Shown in pieces: positions 9,601-16,362 of a stretch of DNA of 21,387 nucleotides. The notes beneath the pieces were generated by a model. The model searched no databases, was not told the DNA's origin, and saw only the letters and a list, made by a program, of their open reading frames with translations. The stretch lies in contig DATKEK010000112.1 in NCBI GenBank assembly GCA_035512195.1, positions 1 through 21,387 on the forward strand. The letters are read 5' to 3'. The translations under genes were made by a program, and so were the position numbers. The number at the start of each line of letters is the position of its first letter. Position 1 is the first letter of the stretch. This DNA is from DATKEK01 sp035512195. Its GTDB lineage: Bacteria > Pseudomonadota > Gammaproteobacteria > Burkholderiales > Eutrophovitaceae.

Positions 9601-12423
9601 CTCCAGAAGTCGCTTGCGCGTGACCAGCATGCGCCATGCGGTACGCATGACGGCATTCAGACTGTAGTAAGCCTCGTACGGGAGACAGGCGAGTTCGAAC
9701 ACGACCTGCACGACGTGCCGTGCAGCGGTGCGTCCGACGGCGGCGAAGTGCTGCCGGAACAGCACATCCTCCGCCTTGCGCAGCAGATCGAACAGCGAGC
9801 TGCACAGGTACGGAACCAGCATGATGCCGATCACCGACAGCGTCCAGAACCCGGCCGGCGAAAGCACCGTCCACCCCAGCAGCAACAGCAGCGTCAGCGC
9901 CGCGGGAACGAGGCTGCGCCGCAGGTTGTCGATCAGCTTCCATTGCGACAATCCCGACAGCGGATTGCCATGACGGCGGGGGCGTTCTGCGCCGCGACCG
10001 TCGCGTGACTCCGGTACGCGCCGCAGCAGCCAGCCCGCCAGTTGCCAGTCGCCGCGAATCCAGCGGCGGCGGCGGTTCACGTCAGCGACGTAGCTGGCCG
10101 GGTAGTCCTCGTAAAGCTGCACGTCGCTCAGCAGCCCGGATCGCGCGTAACACCCCTCCAGCAGATCGTGGCTGAGTATCCGGTTCTCGGGAAAGCAGCC
10201 GCCAAGGGCCTGTTCGAATGCAACGACGTCGTAGATCCCCTTGCCGATGAACGAGCCTTCGCCGAACACGTCCTGGTAGACATCCGAAACGGCACGCGTG
10301 TACGGATCGATGCCGGGCTCGCCGCCGTACAGCCGCGCATAGCGCGAACGGTTCGAGCCGGGCAGACCTGCGGCCACGCGCGGCTGCAGGATGCCGTAGC
10401 CCTCGGTCACCCGCCGCATCGCTGCGTCGTAGCGCGGGCGATTGAGCGGATGCGACATCGTGCCGACCAGCCGCCGCGCCGCGTCGCGCGGCAGTTGCGT
10501 ATCGGTGTCGAGCGTGATCACGTAACGCACGCTGGACAGCACATCGATACGCCCGACGATGCGCGAGAACGCATCTCGCACACCGCCAAGCAGCAGCGCG
10601 TTCAGGTCGCCCAGTTTGCCGCGCTTGCGTTCGTAGCCCATCCACACCCGCTCGCGCGCATTCCAGCGGCGCGGACGGTGAAACAGGAAGAACGTATCGT
10701 GGCTGCCCGTGCCGCGGTACTGTTCGTTCAGTTCGGCGATGCGCTGTGCCGCGAGCTGCAGCAGCGGCTCGTCCTGCGGCAGGGATTCTTCCTGTGCGTC
10801 GGCGTAATCCGTCAACAGCGCGAAATGCAGACGATCGTCACGATTGGCCAGAAAGCGTACTTCCAGCGCCTCGACCAGGTCCCCGACGTTCCGCGCACTA
10901 TCGAGCATTGTCGGAACTACTACCAGCGTGCGGGACTCCGGCGCAATACCTCTGGCGAAATCCATGCGCGGCAGCAGTTGCGGCGTGAACAGTGCACTCG
11001 CCACCCTGTTCACCAGCGCGATCGAGAGCTGGCTGGCGCCGAACAGCACCGGTATGACGCACAGTGCCAGCAACCAGTGCGCCGCGCCGCCGGCATGCGC
11101 CTGGGCAAGCAGACCTGCGGCGAAGGCCGCAGTCAGCAGGGCGATCGGCCAGAAATAAATGTAACGGGCATGACTGCGCTGCAGCGCCCGGGGAAGCGGC
11201 GTCCGCATCCCGATAGCCGCCTTTAGCTGCGGCAAGCCTCTGTCGACGAGGTAGAAACCGACATGCGCCCGGCGATCGTCGCCATCGTTGCGCGCCGCGG
11301 CCTCGCGCGCCAGTTGCACGCAGCGGCGCGCCACCTGCTCCTCGGCAAGCCCGCTGCCTCTGGCAATCGTTTCCAACACGTGGCGGTAGCTGTCGCGGGT
11401 GGCGAAGTCCATCCGCGCGTACACACCTGCCGGATCTTCGCGCAGGGTATGTTCGGCAACGCTCATCCTTTCGACGAACGCATGCCAGTCGGTCGCGCCC
11501 AGCAGGCGCAGTCCACCGATGCTGTTGCTGATGGAGACCTGGTCGGCGGCCTGCTGCTGGTTCTCCGACTGCACCAGCTGCGCGATCGACAGACCGAGTT
11601 CGGCGAGCCGCTGCTCGATCCAGTTGAGCGGCACCGCCATGGCCGCGCTCTGGCCCTGCAGCTTGCGTACAAGTTCCGCCACGAACGAACTGCTCATGGG
11701 CGGGCTGGACCGCGCCATGTCCGCCACCACCAGGATCAGACTCTTCGGATCGCTGCGGGCCGTCGCGGTCATCTGATCCGCCCAGTAAACGGCCAGATCC
11801 CGTCCCTCGCAGTGGGCGCTGATGCGCATCGCGACGCGACGGAGATTCTCGATCAGCGCCAGGCGCAGCATGATCGGAACCGCCCACAGTTCGCCGAGGG
11901 TCAGCGCAGTGACGGTCTGGTAGGCGGCGATGAAACGCCCGAAACTATCGCGATCCACCTGCCCGTCCGCATGCGATATCGTCTCCAGCGCGATGTCGTA
12001 CACCCGCGGCAGCCCGGCCGACGGTCCGTTACTCAGCCGCGGCAGCTTGCGGCTGTAATCTTTGGGCAGGTGCCTTCTGGCAGTGCGTATCTGATCTTCG
12101 ATCAGGTGGAAATTATCGAGCAGCCATTCTCCGGCCGGTGTACCGGGGCGGTTATCCGCGATCGCCGCGGTCAGCAGGTCGCAGACCCTGAGCAGCACAC
12201 TTTCGTTGTCCGCCAGGCGTGCGAGCAGCAGGTCGCGAGGCCGTTTCAGGCCCAGCGAGTGCGAAGCCGCCAGCGCCTTGCCGTGTTGCTCCATCTGCTC
12301 GGCGCTGAACAGTTCGGATCGCAACGGCGGTTCGTCGATTGCACGATCGGCTGTGCGCGCGCCGGGCCGGAACGGCCTCAGCGCCCGGAGCAGGTTCCGC
12401 ATTGCATTGCCGCTGATTCTCAA
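3640..12423 (-). CDS. ndvB: Cyclic beta-1,2-glucan synthase (GT84 + GH94)
   Basis: This giant inner-membrane protein (2927 residues; Brucella Cgs is about 2870) polymerises UDP-glucose into beta-1,2-glucan and cyclises it for the periplasm. In order: a long N-terminal cytoplasmic region; two membrane spans at about 420-470; the glycosyltransferase domain with LDTDTQLP (D639 and D641, the DxD metal/UDP site), a conserved SHDLLEG near 750 and RRRRWIRGDW near 785-793 (the Q/RxxRW motif); more membrane spans at about 838-880 and 966-1008; then two carbohydrate-binding/phosphorylase regions, ending in a GH94 module with GSGDWNDGMN (candidate catalytic D2605). In characterised Cgs enzymes this phosphorylase part sets ring size. 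The TTG start at 12423 has GGAAGG 8 nt upstream; an in-frame ATG lies at 12402 without one. No exporter gene (ndvA/cgt) is next to it. All key motifs are intact. Confidence 0.95.
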   Translation of the reverse strand: MRISGNAMRNLLRALRPFRPGARTADRAIDEPPLRSELFSAEQMEQHGKALAASHSLGLKRPRDLLLARLADNESVLLRVCDLLTAAIADNRPGTPAGEWLLDNFHLIEDQIRTARRHLPKDYSRKLPRLSNGPSAGLPRVYDIALETISHADGQVDRDSFGRFIAAYQTVTALTLGELWAVPIMLRLALIENLRRVAMRISAHCEGRDLAVYWADQMTATARSDPKSLILVVADMARSSPPMSSSFVAELVRKLQGQSAAMAVPLNWIEQRLAELGLSIAQLVQSENQQQAADQVSISNSIGGLRLLGATDWHAFVERMSVAEHTLREDPAGVYARMDFATRDSYRHVLETIARGSGLAEEQVARRCVQLAREAAARNDGDDRRAHVGFYLVDRGLPQLKAAIGMRTPLPRALQRSHARYIYFWPIALLTAAFAAGLLAQAHAGGAAHWLLALCVIPVLFGASQLSIALVNRVASALFTPQLLPRMDFARGIAPESRTLVVVPTMLDSARNVGDLVEALEVRFLANRDDRLHFALLTDYADAQEESLPQDEPLLQLAAQRIAELNEQYRGTGSHDTFFLFHRPRRWNARERVWMGYERKRGKLGDLNALLLGGVRDAFSRIVGRIDVLSSVRYVITLDTDTQLPRDAARRLVGTMSHPLNRPRYDAAMRRVTEGYGILQPRVAAGLPGSNRSRYARLYGGEPGIDPYTRAVSDVYQDVFGEGSFIGKGIYDVVAFEQALGGCFPENRILSHDLLEGCYARSGLLSDVQLYEDYPASYVADVNRRRRWIRGDWQLAGWLLRRVPESRDGRGAERPRRHGNPLSGLSQWKLIDNLRRSLVPAALTLLLLLGWTVLSPAGFWTLSVIGIMLVPYLCSSLFDLLRKAEDVLFRQHFAAVGRTAARHVVQVVFELACLPYEAYYSLNAVMRTAWRMLVTRKRLLEWNPSREVDRELAMPGRNGLGACLRSMWIAPFIAFLAAIHLSAANPAALAVAAPVLLLWFASPVIAWWISRPLVRREAALTLEQKLFLRRLARRTWAFFDDFVGPQDHWLPPDNYQVYRVASVAHRTSPTNIGLTLLANLSAYDFGYVPAGRLVERTASTLRTMQTMQRYHGHFYNWYDTQTLQVLPPLYISTVDSGNLAGCLLTLRAGLTALADDRILSSKLIDGFSDTLAVLADSASAAEIGAHAADELLAVFGKELASAPGALAGTLAEAHFCLERLATAAGMFAGDVASGGGTAAASEAGAWAQALERQCRAALDDLTFLAPWASLPPAPDGLEEFADSGAIPTLRELARLDSGLVPNIELRLSAQTTAVQRRWLADLRRDLMQGSARAGERMATLDRLALQAFEFARIDYDFLFDRTRRLFSIGYNVSERRADASYYDLLASEARLSSFVAIAQGQLPQESWFALGRLLTVSGGEPVLLSWSGSMFEYLMPLLLMPSYDNTLLDQTCRAAVARQIEYGRQRGVPWGMSESGYNAVDVHLNYQYRAFGVPGLGLKRGLAEDLVIAPYASALALTVAPEEACRNLQRLATEGFTGKYGLFEAIDYTPARQRRGQSSTVVQSFMAHHQGMSLLALAFLMLERPMQRRFESDPLLRATLLLLQERIPRASALYSNNPQRFDFRATAGTLAMPMRVFSTPDTALPEVQMLSNGRYNVMISNSGGGYSRWKDIAVTRWREDTTCDQWGTFCYLRDADSGKVWSSAFQPVRTRPQSYEAVFTEQRVEFRRHDQDFDTHTEIVVSPEDDIELRRIRITNRSRTRRTIELTSYAEVVLAPASADDLHPAFGNLFVQTEIVHARQTILCTRRPRSRDDSTPWMLHLMAVHGAESAEVSYETDRARFIGRNNHPGEPQALRDAGPLSGSEGSVLDPIVAVRHRIDLDPEQTVTVDQVTGIGDSRATCLHLAEKYRDRHLADRAFEMAWTQGQVALRQINLTEADAQLYGRLASSIVYASAILRIDAGVIAQNRRGQSGLWGYAISGDLPIVLVQLKDPANIELVRQLVQAHAYWRLKGLAVDLVIWNEERGGYRQLLHDQIMGLITADQESNVIDRPGGIFVRSAEQIPTEDRILLQSVARAVFTDRDGSLADQVNRRPPVEPAIPRFVPSRARSVVPARIAETPPQELVLFNGLGGFTADGREYVITTTGRDATPAPWVNVLANAHFGCVISDSGAAYTWNENAHEFRLTPWHNDAVGDESGEAFYLRDEESGQVWSPSVLPCRGTGSYVSRHGFGYSVFEHTEDGVGSELTVYVDLDLPVKFAVLRVRNASGRPRRLSATGYVEWVLGDLRPKSGMHVVTEIDPHSGALLARNAYNPEFSGHVAFFDVDDVTRTISGDRTEFIGRNGTLHNPAALARAHLSGRTGAAMDPCAAIQIPFDLADGASREIIFRIGVGRGADDASHLVQRLRRSGTARAALDAVRRHWTDTLGAVQIDTPDRSLNMLCNGWLVYQTMACRMWGRSGHYQSGGAFGFRDQLQDVMALVHAVPKLVREHLLLCASRQFLEGDVQHWWHPPSGRGVRTRCSDDYLWLPLATCRYVLCTGDSAILKEQVQFLEGRAVGPGEDSYYDLPLRSPQAASLYQHCVRAIRLGLRFGEHGLPLMGSGDWNDGMNLVGLQGRGESVWLGFFLYQVLIQFAALARGEDDPVFAGQCESEAALLRRNIEAHGWDGGWYRRAFFDDGTPLGSAENAECSIDSIAQSWSVLSAAGDPARSRLAMDALDRRLVRRDSALIQLLDPPFDESAVDPGYIRGYVPGVRENGGQYTHAAIWAVMAFAALGDNARAWELLGMINPLHHGESPEGTATYKVEPYVVAADVYAVAPHVGRGGWTWYTGSAGWMYRLITESLLGLRLTAGRLHIAPCLPAEWEGFALHYRYRDTAYHITVRQSPGAGSAMTVSVDGVMQMDAAIALVDDRREHHVEVNLQKHAVLAA

Positions 12424-12450
12424 TCGTCCAGCCTTCCGGTTGATGGCGAT

Positions 12451-12477
12451 GCCGGAATGTTGTCCGGCGTTGTTTTT
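12451..12477. promoter_or_regulatory. Hairpin in the leader of the cyclic glucan synthase gene
   Basis: GCCGGA (12451-12456) and TCCGGC (12463-12468) form a 6-bp inverted repeat with a 6-nt loop, 28 nt upstream of the TTG start. On the plus strand it is followed by GTTGTTTTT and so looks like a weak plus-strand terminator, yet no plus-strand gene precedes it. A leader hairpin for the minus-strand gene is the alternative. Confidence 0.35.
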
Positions 12478-12606
12478 CGGCTGGCTTGTGGGGTCCTTAT
12501 CGTCGTCAAACGCCCGGTTCAGACCCCGATGACCGTCGACGTATTACATTAGAAATCGCGTTACGCTGATGCCGCAGCGACAATCGCGCGCTGCCAGCCA
12601 GGCCCG

Positions 12607-12885
12607 TCATTGCGCCGCACCGAGGATGGTTCCGCCCTCTCCTTCCCACTGCTGCTCGGCGAACTCATCGGAAAGCTCGAACCGCCGCGCCGCCTCGTCC
12701 CGGTTCGCTACCGCCCGGAAGGCCTTGTAAGCGGATCGCCGTTTCTCGTACTTCAGGTCATAGGCATGCTCCCGGACATCGTTTGCCAGGATCGGGAAAC
12801 GGCCCTGCATCAGCGGATTGCAGTGGCCGGCAGCGCTGTAGACCCGCAGTCTTCCTGCGCCCTTTGTGCCTCGCCAGCGGGACAT
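12607..12885 (-). CDS. Small hypothetical protein, charged
   Basis: I do not recognise this 92-residue protein. From about residue 13 on, codon use matches a real gene here (mostly G or C in third position) and the sequence is regular and soluble: FPILANDVREHAYDLKYEKR, then SAYKAFRAVANRDEAARRF and ELSDEFAEQQWEGEGG. It is rich in Arg, Glu and Ala and has no signal peptide or membrane span. The ATG at 12885 has no ribosome binding site. A better-looking N-terminus (ATG at 12923, MTDAITRYDDAA) lies in another minus frame and would need a frameshift near 12885 to join. The gene precedes the cyclic glucan synthase gene on the same strand with a 183-bp gap. The 514-bp space upstream (12886-13399) holds operators C and D. 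Confidence 0.55.
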   Translation of the reverse strand: MSRWRGTKGAGRLRVYSAAGHCNPLMQGRFPILANDVREHAYDLKYEKRRSAYKAFRAVANRDEAARRFELSDEFAEQQWEGEGGTILGAAQ

Positions 12886-13113
12886 GTTGCCGCGTCGTCG
12901 TAGCGGGTGATCGCGTCGGTCATTGTTTCTGCTGGAAGTTTCAAGATGGTGTCCTCGATCCGCGTGCCTTGCCTGTGCACTGCCCGGTGGCGTCCAGGTT
13001 TTTCCCGGGTCCGGTTTCTACGCAGCAGACCCAAACCCGGGGTCGCGCCGAGTTCATGCGTGTGCCTGCTGCTGACTGCGGAATCGAGCCTACCCGCCGG
13101 TCGCCACGGCATC

Positions 13114-13129
13114 TGTGCGCTCACACACA
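13114..13129. promoter_or_regulatory. Putative Crp-type operator C (one mismatch)
   Basis: TGTGCGCTCACACACA matches TGTnCG-N4-CGnACA except for one base in the right arm. It lies 64 bp, centre to centre, from operator D in the divergent region between the small hypothetical gene (minus) and the phospholipase D gene (plus). Confidence 0.45.
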
Positions 13130-13177
13130 GACGCGTTATCGCCAAACCGGCGTCGATGCCATGTTCCGTCCGTTCCG

Positions 13178-13193
13178 TGTGCGGTAGCGCACA
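13178..13193. promoter_or_regulatory. Putative Crp-type operator D
   Basis: TGTGCGGTAGCGCACA has two perfectly complementary 6-bp arms, TGTGCG and CGCACA. It is the most symmetric of the sites in this window. Its centre is about 214 nt before the proposed phospholipase D start. Confidence 0.68.
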
Positions 13194-13368
13194 GTGCCTC
13201 CTGCGCAACAAGTGAATCATGCATACATCCGGGCATCGCGTTCGCCGGCAGGCGTGCAGGCATCCCGGCCCGGTAGCGGATGTCCCGTTGCCGGAAGGGT
13301 TGCCACGGGCATCTACATGGCAGAGAACCGGAAAGTTCGACACTGCGCTGTCGGCGACGGGCGCGATG

Positions 13369-13388
13369 CCACTGGTCACACCCAGTGG
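13369..13388 (+). promoter_or_regulatory. Hairpin immediately before the phospholipase D start
   Basis: CCACTGG (13369-13375) and CCAGTGG (13382-13388) form a perfect 7-bp stem with a 6-nt loop, ending 11 nt before the ATG at 13400. It occupies the place where a ribosome binding site would be expected, so it may limit translation. It has no T-run. Confidence 0.4.
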
Positions 13389-13399
13389 ATAACACAGTA

Positions 13400-14770
13400 A
13401 TGCGCGTCCTCACAGGCAGTTGCTGGCTGTTCGCCGCCGGCTGTGCGCAACTGCCGAACCTCGGAATTGCAATGGAGGCGCATGCCGCCCCGAGCGTGCA
13501 GATCGAGGGCGCCCGCGGCCCGCATTCAACGCATCGCGTGGCGGCCATTCTCGCGGAGCTGCGCGGCAATGGGGACGAATCCGACGTCCTGCGGCAGCAC
13601 ATTGCGGTCGAGCAGGCCATCGTCGGAACCCCGCTCATGGGCGGCAACGATGTGATCCTGCTGCAGGATGGCGCGGCGACTTACCGCGCCATGTTCGCCG
13701 CGATCGGCACCGCCACCGACCACATCAATCTCGAGAGCTACATCATCGAGGACGACGAAATCGGCCGGCAGCTTGCAGACCTGCTGCTGCAGAAACGCCT
13801 GCAGGGCGTGACCGTCAATCTGCTCTACGACAGCGTCGGTTCGATCGGCACGCCGCAGGAGTACTTCGATCGCCTGATCGACGGCGGCGTGCAGGTACTC
13901 GAGTTCAACCCGGTGAACCCGCTGTCGGTCAGGAGGAAGTGGCTCGTCAACAACCGCGACCACCGCAAGCTGGTGGTGGTCGACGGCCGCACGGCATTTG
14001 TCGGTGGAATCAACTTCAGCCGCGTGCATTCGGGCGGATCGTCCGGCGCGAGGGTCGCTGCCGGGGACGCTGCCGCCCACCCCCCCTGGCGCGACACCCA
14101 CCTGCAGATCGACGGCCCGGTGGTGGGCGAGTTCCAGAAGCTGTTCATGCAGACGTGGGAAAAACAGCACGGTCCGCCACTCGACGGCGCGAACTATTTT
14201 CCCGCGCTTGCCGCCAGGGGCAGCGAAATGGTGCGCGCGATTGGCAGCACGCCGGACGATCCGCACAGCCTCATCTACCTGACACTGATATCGGCGATCT
14301 CCAGCGCGCAGCGCAACGTCTTTCTGACCAACGCCTATTTCGTCCCCGATCCGCAACTGCTCGACGTGCTGACCGAAGCGGCCGCGCGCGGCGTCGACGT
14401 AGCGCTGGTCCTGCCCGGCCACTCGGACTCGGGTCTCGCCTTTCATGCCGGACGTTCCTACTACTCTGTGCTGCTGCGCGCCGGCGTGAAAATCTACGAA
14501 CGGCGCGATGCAATGCTGCACGCCAAGACCGCCACCATCGACGGCGTCTGGTCCTGCGTCGGCTCGACCAATCTGGACCGGCGCAGCTTTCTGCACAACG
14601 ATGAAATCGACGCCACCGTTCTGGGACGGGCGTTCGCCAGCCAGATGGAAGCCGCCTTTGCCGCCGATCTGGCGGCGTCGGAACGCATGGATCTGAGGCG
14701 CTGGAAAGCTCGGCCAGTGAAATTCCGGCTGAAAGAGTGGGCGTCACGCATTTGGGAATACTGGCTCTAG
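13400..14770 (+). CDS. Phospholipase D-like / cardiolipin synthase-like protein
   Basis: This is a 456-residue member of the PLD superfamily with both HKD motifs intact: HRKLVVVDG (H188, K190, D195) and HAKTATIDG (H374, K376, D381), each followed by the expected Gly/Ser-Asn element (VGGINF, VGSTNLD). Two HKD motifs and no N-terminal pair of membrane spans fit ClsB/ClsC-type cardiolipin synthases, which join phospholipids into cardiolipin; a hydrolase is possible. The N-terminus (MRVLTGSCWLFAAGC) looks like a short, atypical lipoprotein signal with Cys15. The ATG at 13400 was chosen because the in-frame upstream extension to 13280 is Arg/Cys-rich and unlike coding sequence. No clear ribosome binding site precedes it; a hairpin does. 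Operators C and D lie upstream, and the PagP-like gene follows closely on the same strand. Confidence 0.9.
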   Translation: MRVLTGSCWLFAAGCAQLPNLGIAMEAHAAPSVQIEGARGPHSTHRVAAILAELRGNGDESDVLRQHIAVEQAIVGTPLMGGNDVILLQDGAATYRAMFAAIGTATDHINLESYIIEDDEIGRQLADLLLQKRLQGVTVNLLYDSVGSIGTPQEYFDRLIDGGVQVLEFNPVNPLSVRRKWLVNNRDHRKLVVVDGRTAFVGGINFSRVHSGGSSGARVAAGDAAAHPPWRDTHLQIDGPVVGEFQKLFMQTWEKQHGPPLDGANYFPALAARGSEMVRAIGSTPDDPHSLIYLTLISAISSAQRNVFLTNAYFVPDPQLLDVLTEAAARGVDVALVLPGHSDSGLAFHAGRSYYSVLLRAGVKIYERRDAMLHAKTATIDGVWSCVGSTNLDRRSFLHNDEIDATVLGRAFASQMEAAFAADLAASERMDLRRWKARPVKFRLKEWASRIWEYWL

Positions 14771-14848
14771 AAGCCGGCTCGGACTGGAAGCAACAGTCGT
14801 CACTGAACCCGATGCATCGAACCTCCCGACGCAGAGTTCGTCCTCGCA

Positions 14849-15370
14849 TTGCCCGGGATTTGTGCTGCCGGCGGAGCCGGCATCCACGCGAGCGTGAAAT
14901 CATCGGACCAGGTCCGGCATACGGATTCCCGGTTCGATCTGAATGCGCTCGAGCTCAACGTCTACGGACTTGCGTACCATCCCGACCGCGAGACCGCGCG
15001 TCGCCTGCAGGTGGACAACGAAATCAACCCGGGACTCGGCCTGCACTACGAACTGACCGAAAGTCCAAGAGGCATCAGCTTTGCGGAGGCAGGCGCGTAC
15101 TACGATTGCGGAAGAAACTGGGCGAAGTTCGTGGGGCTGGGCTACCAGTTCAAGCTGGGCGGGCGGTTGCGGATTGGCGGCGCCATTGCCGCCATGCACA
15201 GTAAAACCTACAACGGCGGCGTAGGCTTCGTCGCCATGATCCCCCTGATCACCTACGATCTGGGGCGCATCAAGCTGAACGCGGTGCATCTTCCCAAGTT
15301 CGGAGACCACAACAAGGTCGCTGCCTGGGGTTTCTACGTCAGCATTCCACTTGGACGTTGGGTGCGCTGA
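14849..15370 (+). CDS. PagP-like small outer-membrane beta-barrel protein (signal peptide apparently frameshifted)
   Basis: The open frame from TTG 14849 gives 173 residues. After a short N-terminus the sequence alternates as expected for an eight-stranded barrel (LNVYGLAYH, GISFAEAGAYYD, AKFVGLGYQFKLGG, GGVGFVAMIPLITYDLG) and ends in an aromatic-rich strand. By eye it follows E. coli PagP, the lipid A palmitoyltransferase: His in AYH for H33, and Asp-Cys in YYDCG where PagP has D76-S77. The frame as written lacks a start with a signal peptide. An ATG at 14812 in another frame encodes MHRTSRRR. Dropping one G near 14837 joins it to FVLALPGICAAGG, a normal Sec signal. Either a real frameshift or a sequence error is present. 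It probably shares a transcript with the phospholipase D gene. PagP assignment is tentative; outer-membrane barrel is safer. Confidence 0.68.
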   Translation: MPGICAAGGAGIHASVKSSDQVRHTDSRFDLNALELNVYGLAYHPDRETARRLQVDNEINPGLGLHYELTESPRGISFAEAGAYYDCGRNWAKFVGLGYQFKLGGRLRIGGAIAAMHSKTYNGGVGFVAMIPLITYDLGRIKLNAVHLPKFGDHNKVAAWGFYVSIPLGRWVR

Positions 15371-15375
15371 ACCAC

Positions 15376-16104
15376 TCAGAACCGATACGCTGAATTCGCC
15401 GGATCGAAGTCGGCGGCCGTGAGTCGCGCGTCGAGATCGAGTTGCTCATAGCCGTAGTTCTCCACGAGGTGTTTATCGTGGTCATATATCCGGATCCGGA
15501 TCAGCATCCGGTTTTCGACATCCTGGTTGATGACGATCCGGTGGCCGCCGTAGCGCACCGCCGGATCCCGCGGGAGGACGAACTCGACGACCCGCGTTTG
15601 CCTGCCGTACACAACTTCCTTCCCTCCTTCGTGGTACCCCAGTTCGCCGGCCTCGAGCAGCGTGTGGACATTCATCGCGACGGTAGTTATAAGCTGGCCG
15701 ATCCCCATGTCGGTGACCGGGCGCAGGTTTCCCTTCATGAGCGCGGGATCCGTCGGGTGCAGATCGCGGATGAAAAACCGCAACAGACCGCCCCGGTGCG
15801 CCCTGACCCGGTTCTCGTTCCAGCCTTCCACAAAGAGCAACTCGCTCCCCTTGTAGGGCGGCCTAATCCATTTCATGTAAATGCTGTAGGGCTTCCTGAA
15901 CTTGAGGAAAATAGTCTCTTCCGGCAAGAGTTTCCTCTCCACGCGCTGTTGCTTGTGGACAATGGCCGTGTAGCTCTCGATCGCCCCGTAGGCGGCCTGC
16001 GCTTCCTCGATCCATTGTCTGGCGTCGGAGCTGGCTGCTGCGTCGGCGGTTGCGGAAACCACCCAGAAGAAAAACGGCAGCGCTGAGCAAATGATCCTGG
16101 TCAT
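15376..16104 (-). CDS. DUF1571 family periplasmic protein (LolA-like fold expected)
   Basis: From the ATG at 16104 this is a 242-residue exported protein: MTRIICSALPFFFWVVSATADA is a signal peptide with a likely cut after ADA. The mature part has the DUF1571 pattern: an initial helix (QWIEEAQAAYGAIESYTAIV), E-x-IFLKFRKPYSIYMKWI, KGSELLFVEGWNENRVRAHRGG, and a C-terminal YEQLDLDARLTAADFDP. Such proteins are predicted to share the curved beta-sheet of LolA/LppX and may carry a lipid or lipoprotein, but their function is unknown. An in-frame ATG at 16152 would add 16 residues before the signal; neither start has a good ribosome binding site. Its stop is 5 bp from the PagP-like gene's stop (convergent). 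Upstream it diverges from the lmo0937-type gene, sharing operator E. Confidence 0.87.
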   Translation of the reverse strand: MTRIICSALPFFFWVVSATADAAASSDARQWIEEAQAAYGAIESYTAIVHKQQRVERKLLPEETIFLKFRKPYSIYMKWIRPPYKGSELLFVEGWNENRVRAHRGGLLRFFIRDLHPTDPALMKGNLRPVTDMGIGQLITTVAMNVHTLLEAGELGYHEGGKEVVYGRQTRVVEFVLPRDPAVRYGGHRIVINQDVENRMLIRIRIYDHDKHLVENYGYEQLDLDARLTAADFDPANSAYRF

Positions 16105-16222
16105 GTCTGCAAAAAAAGTCGAACTGAAGAATCGGACCGCCCTGCCCGCCATTTGACATCTGCCGGCGCCCTTTCACCGTGCGCCGGCGAACACTGGCAT
16201 GCGCGTGATTCGACCTGTCATC

Positions 16223-16238
16223 TGTACGCGAACGCACA
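16223..16238. promoter_or_regulatory. Putative Crp-type operator E, DUF1571/lmo0937 divergent region
   Basis: TGTACGCGAACGCACA is an exact match to TGTnCG-N4-CGnACA. It lies about 126 nt from the DUF1571 start at 16104 and about 132 nt from the plus-strand start at 16363, so it could serve both divergent genes. Confidence 0.68.
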
Positions 16239-16362
16239 GAGCGTCCCGGAGCCGCAAAGGAAAATAGCCCGGTGGTACGAAGGGCTCAAGACGATACGCG
16301 GCAATGCGTGTCGGACAACGAGACCGTCTGCATCGACAACCCGCCACGAAAGGATGATTACC

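Noticed and set aside
7717..12552. Long plus-strand open frames at 7717-8823, 8866-10008, 10042-11226 and 11263-12552
   Set aside because: These are antisense shadows of the same gene, with no ribosome binding sites or recognisable domains.
12810..13379. A 189-codon minus-strand open frame covering operators C and D
   Set aside because: It is rich in Cys, Arg and His with irregular codon use, and it overlaps two operator-like sites and the small hypothetical gene. Only its end (MTDAITRYDDAA) looks possibly genuine.
13280..13399. N-terminal extension of the phospholipase D frame
   Set aside because: The added 40 residues (RCRRRARC-type) do not look like a signal or a domain. Codon use differs from the body of the gene, and the ATG at 13400 gives a lipoprotein-like start.
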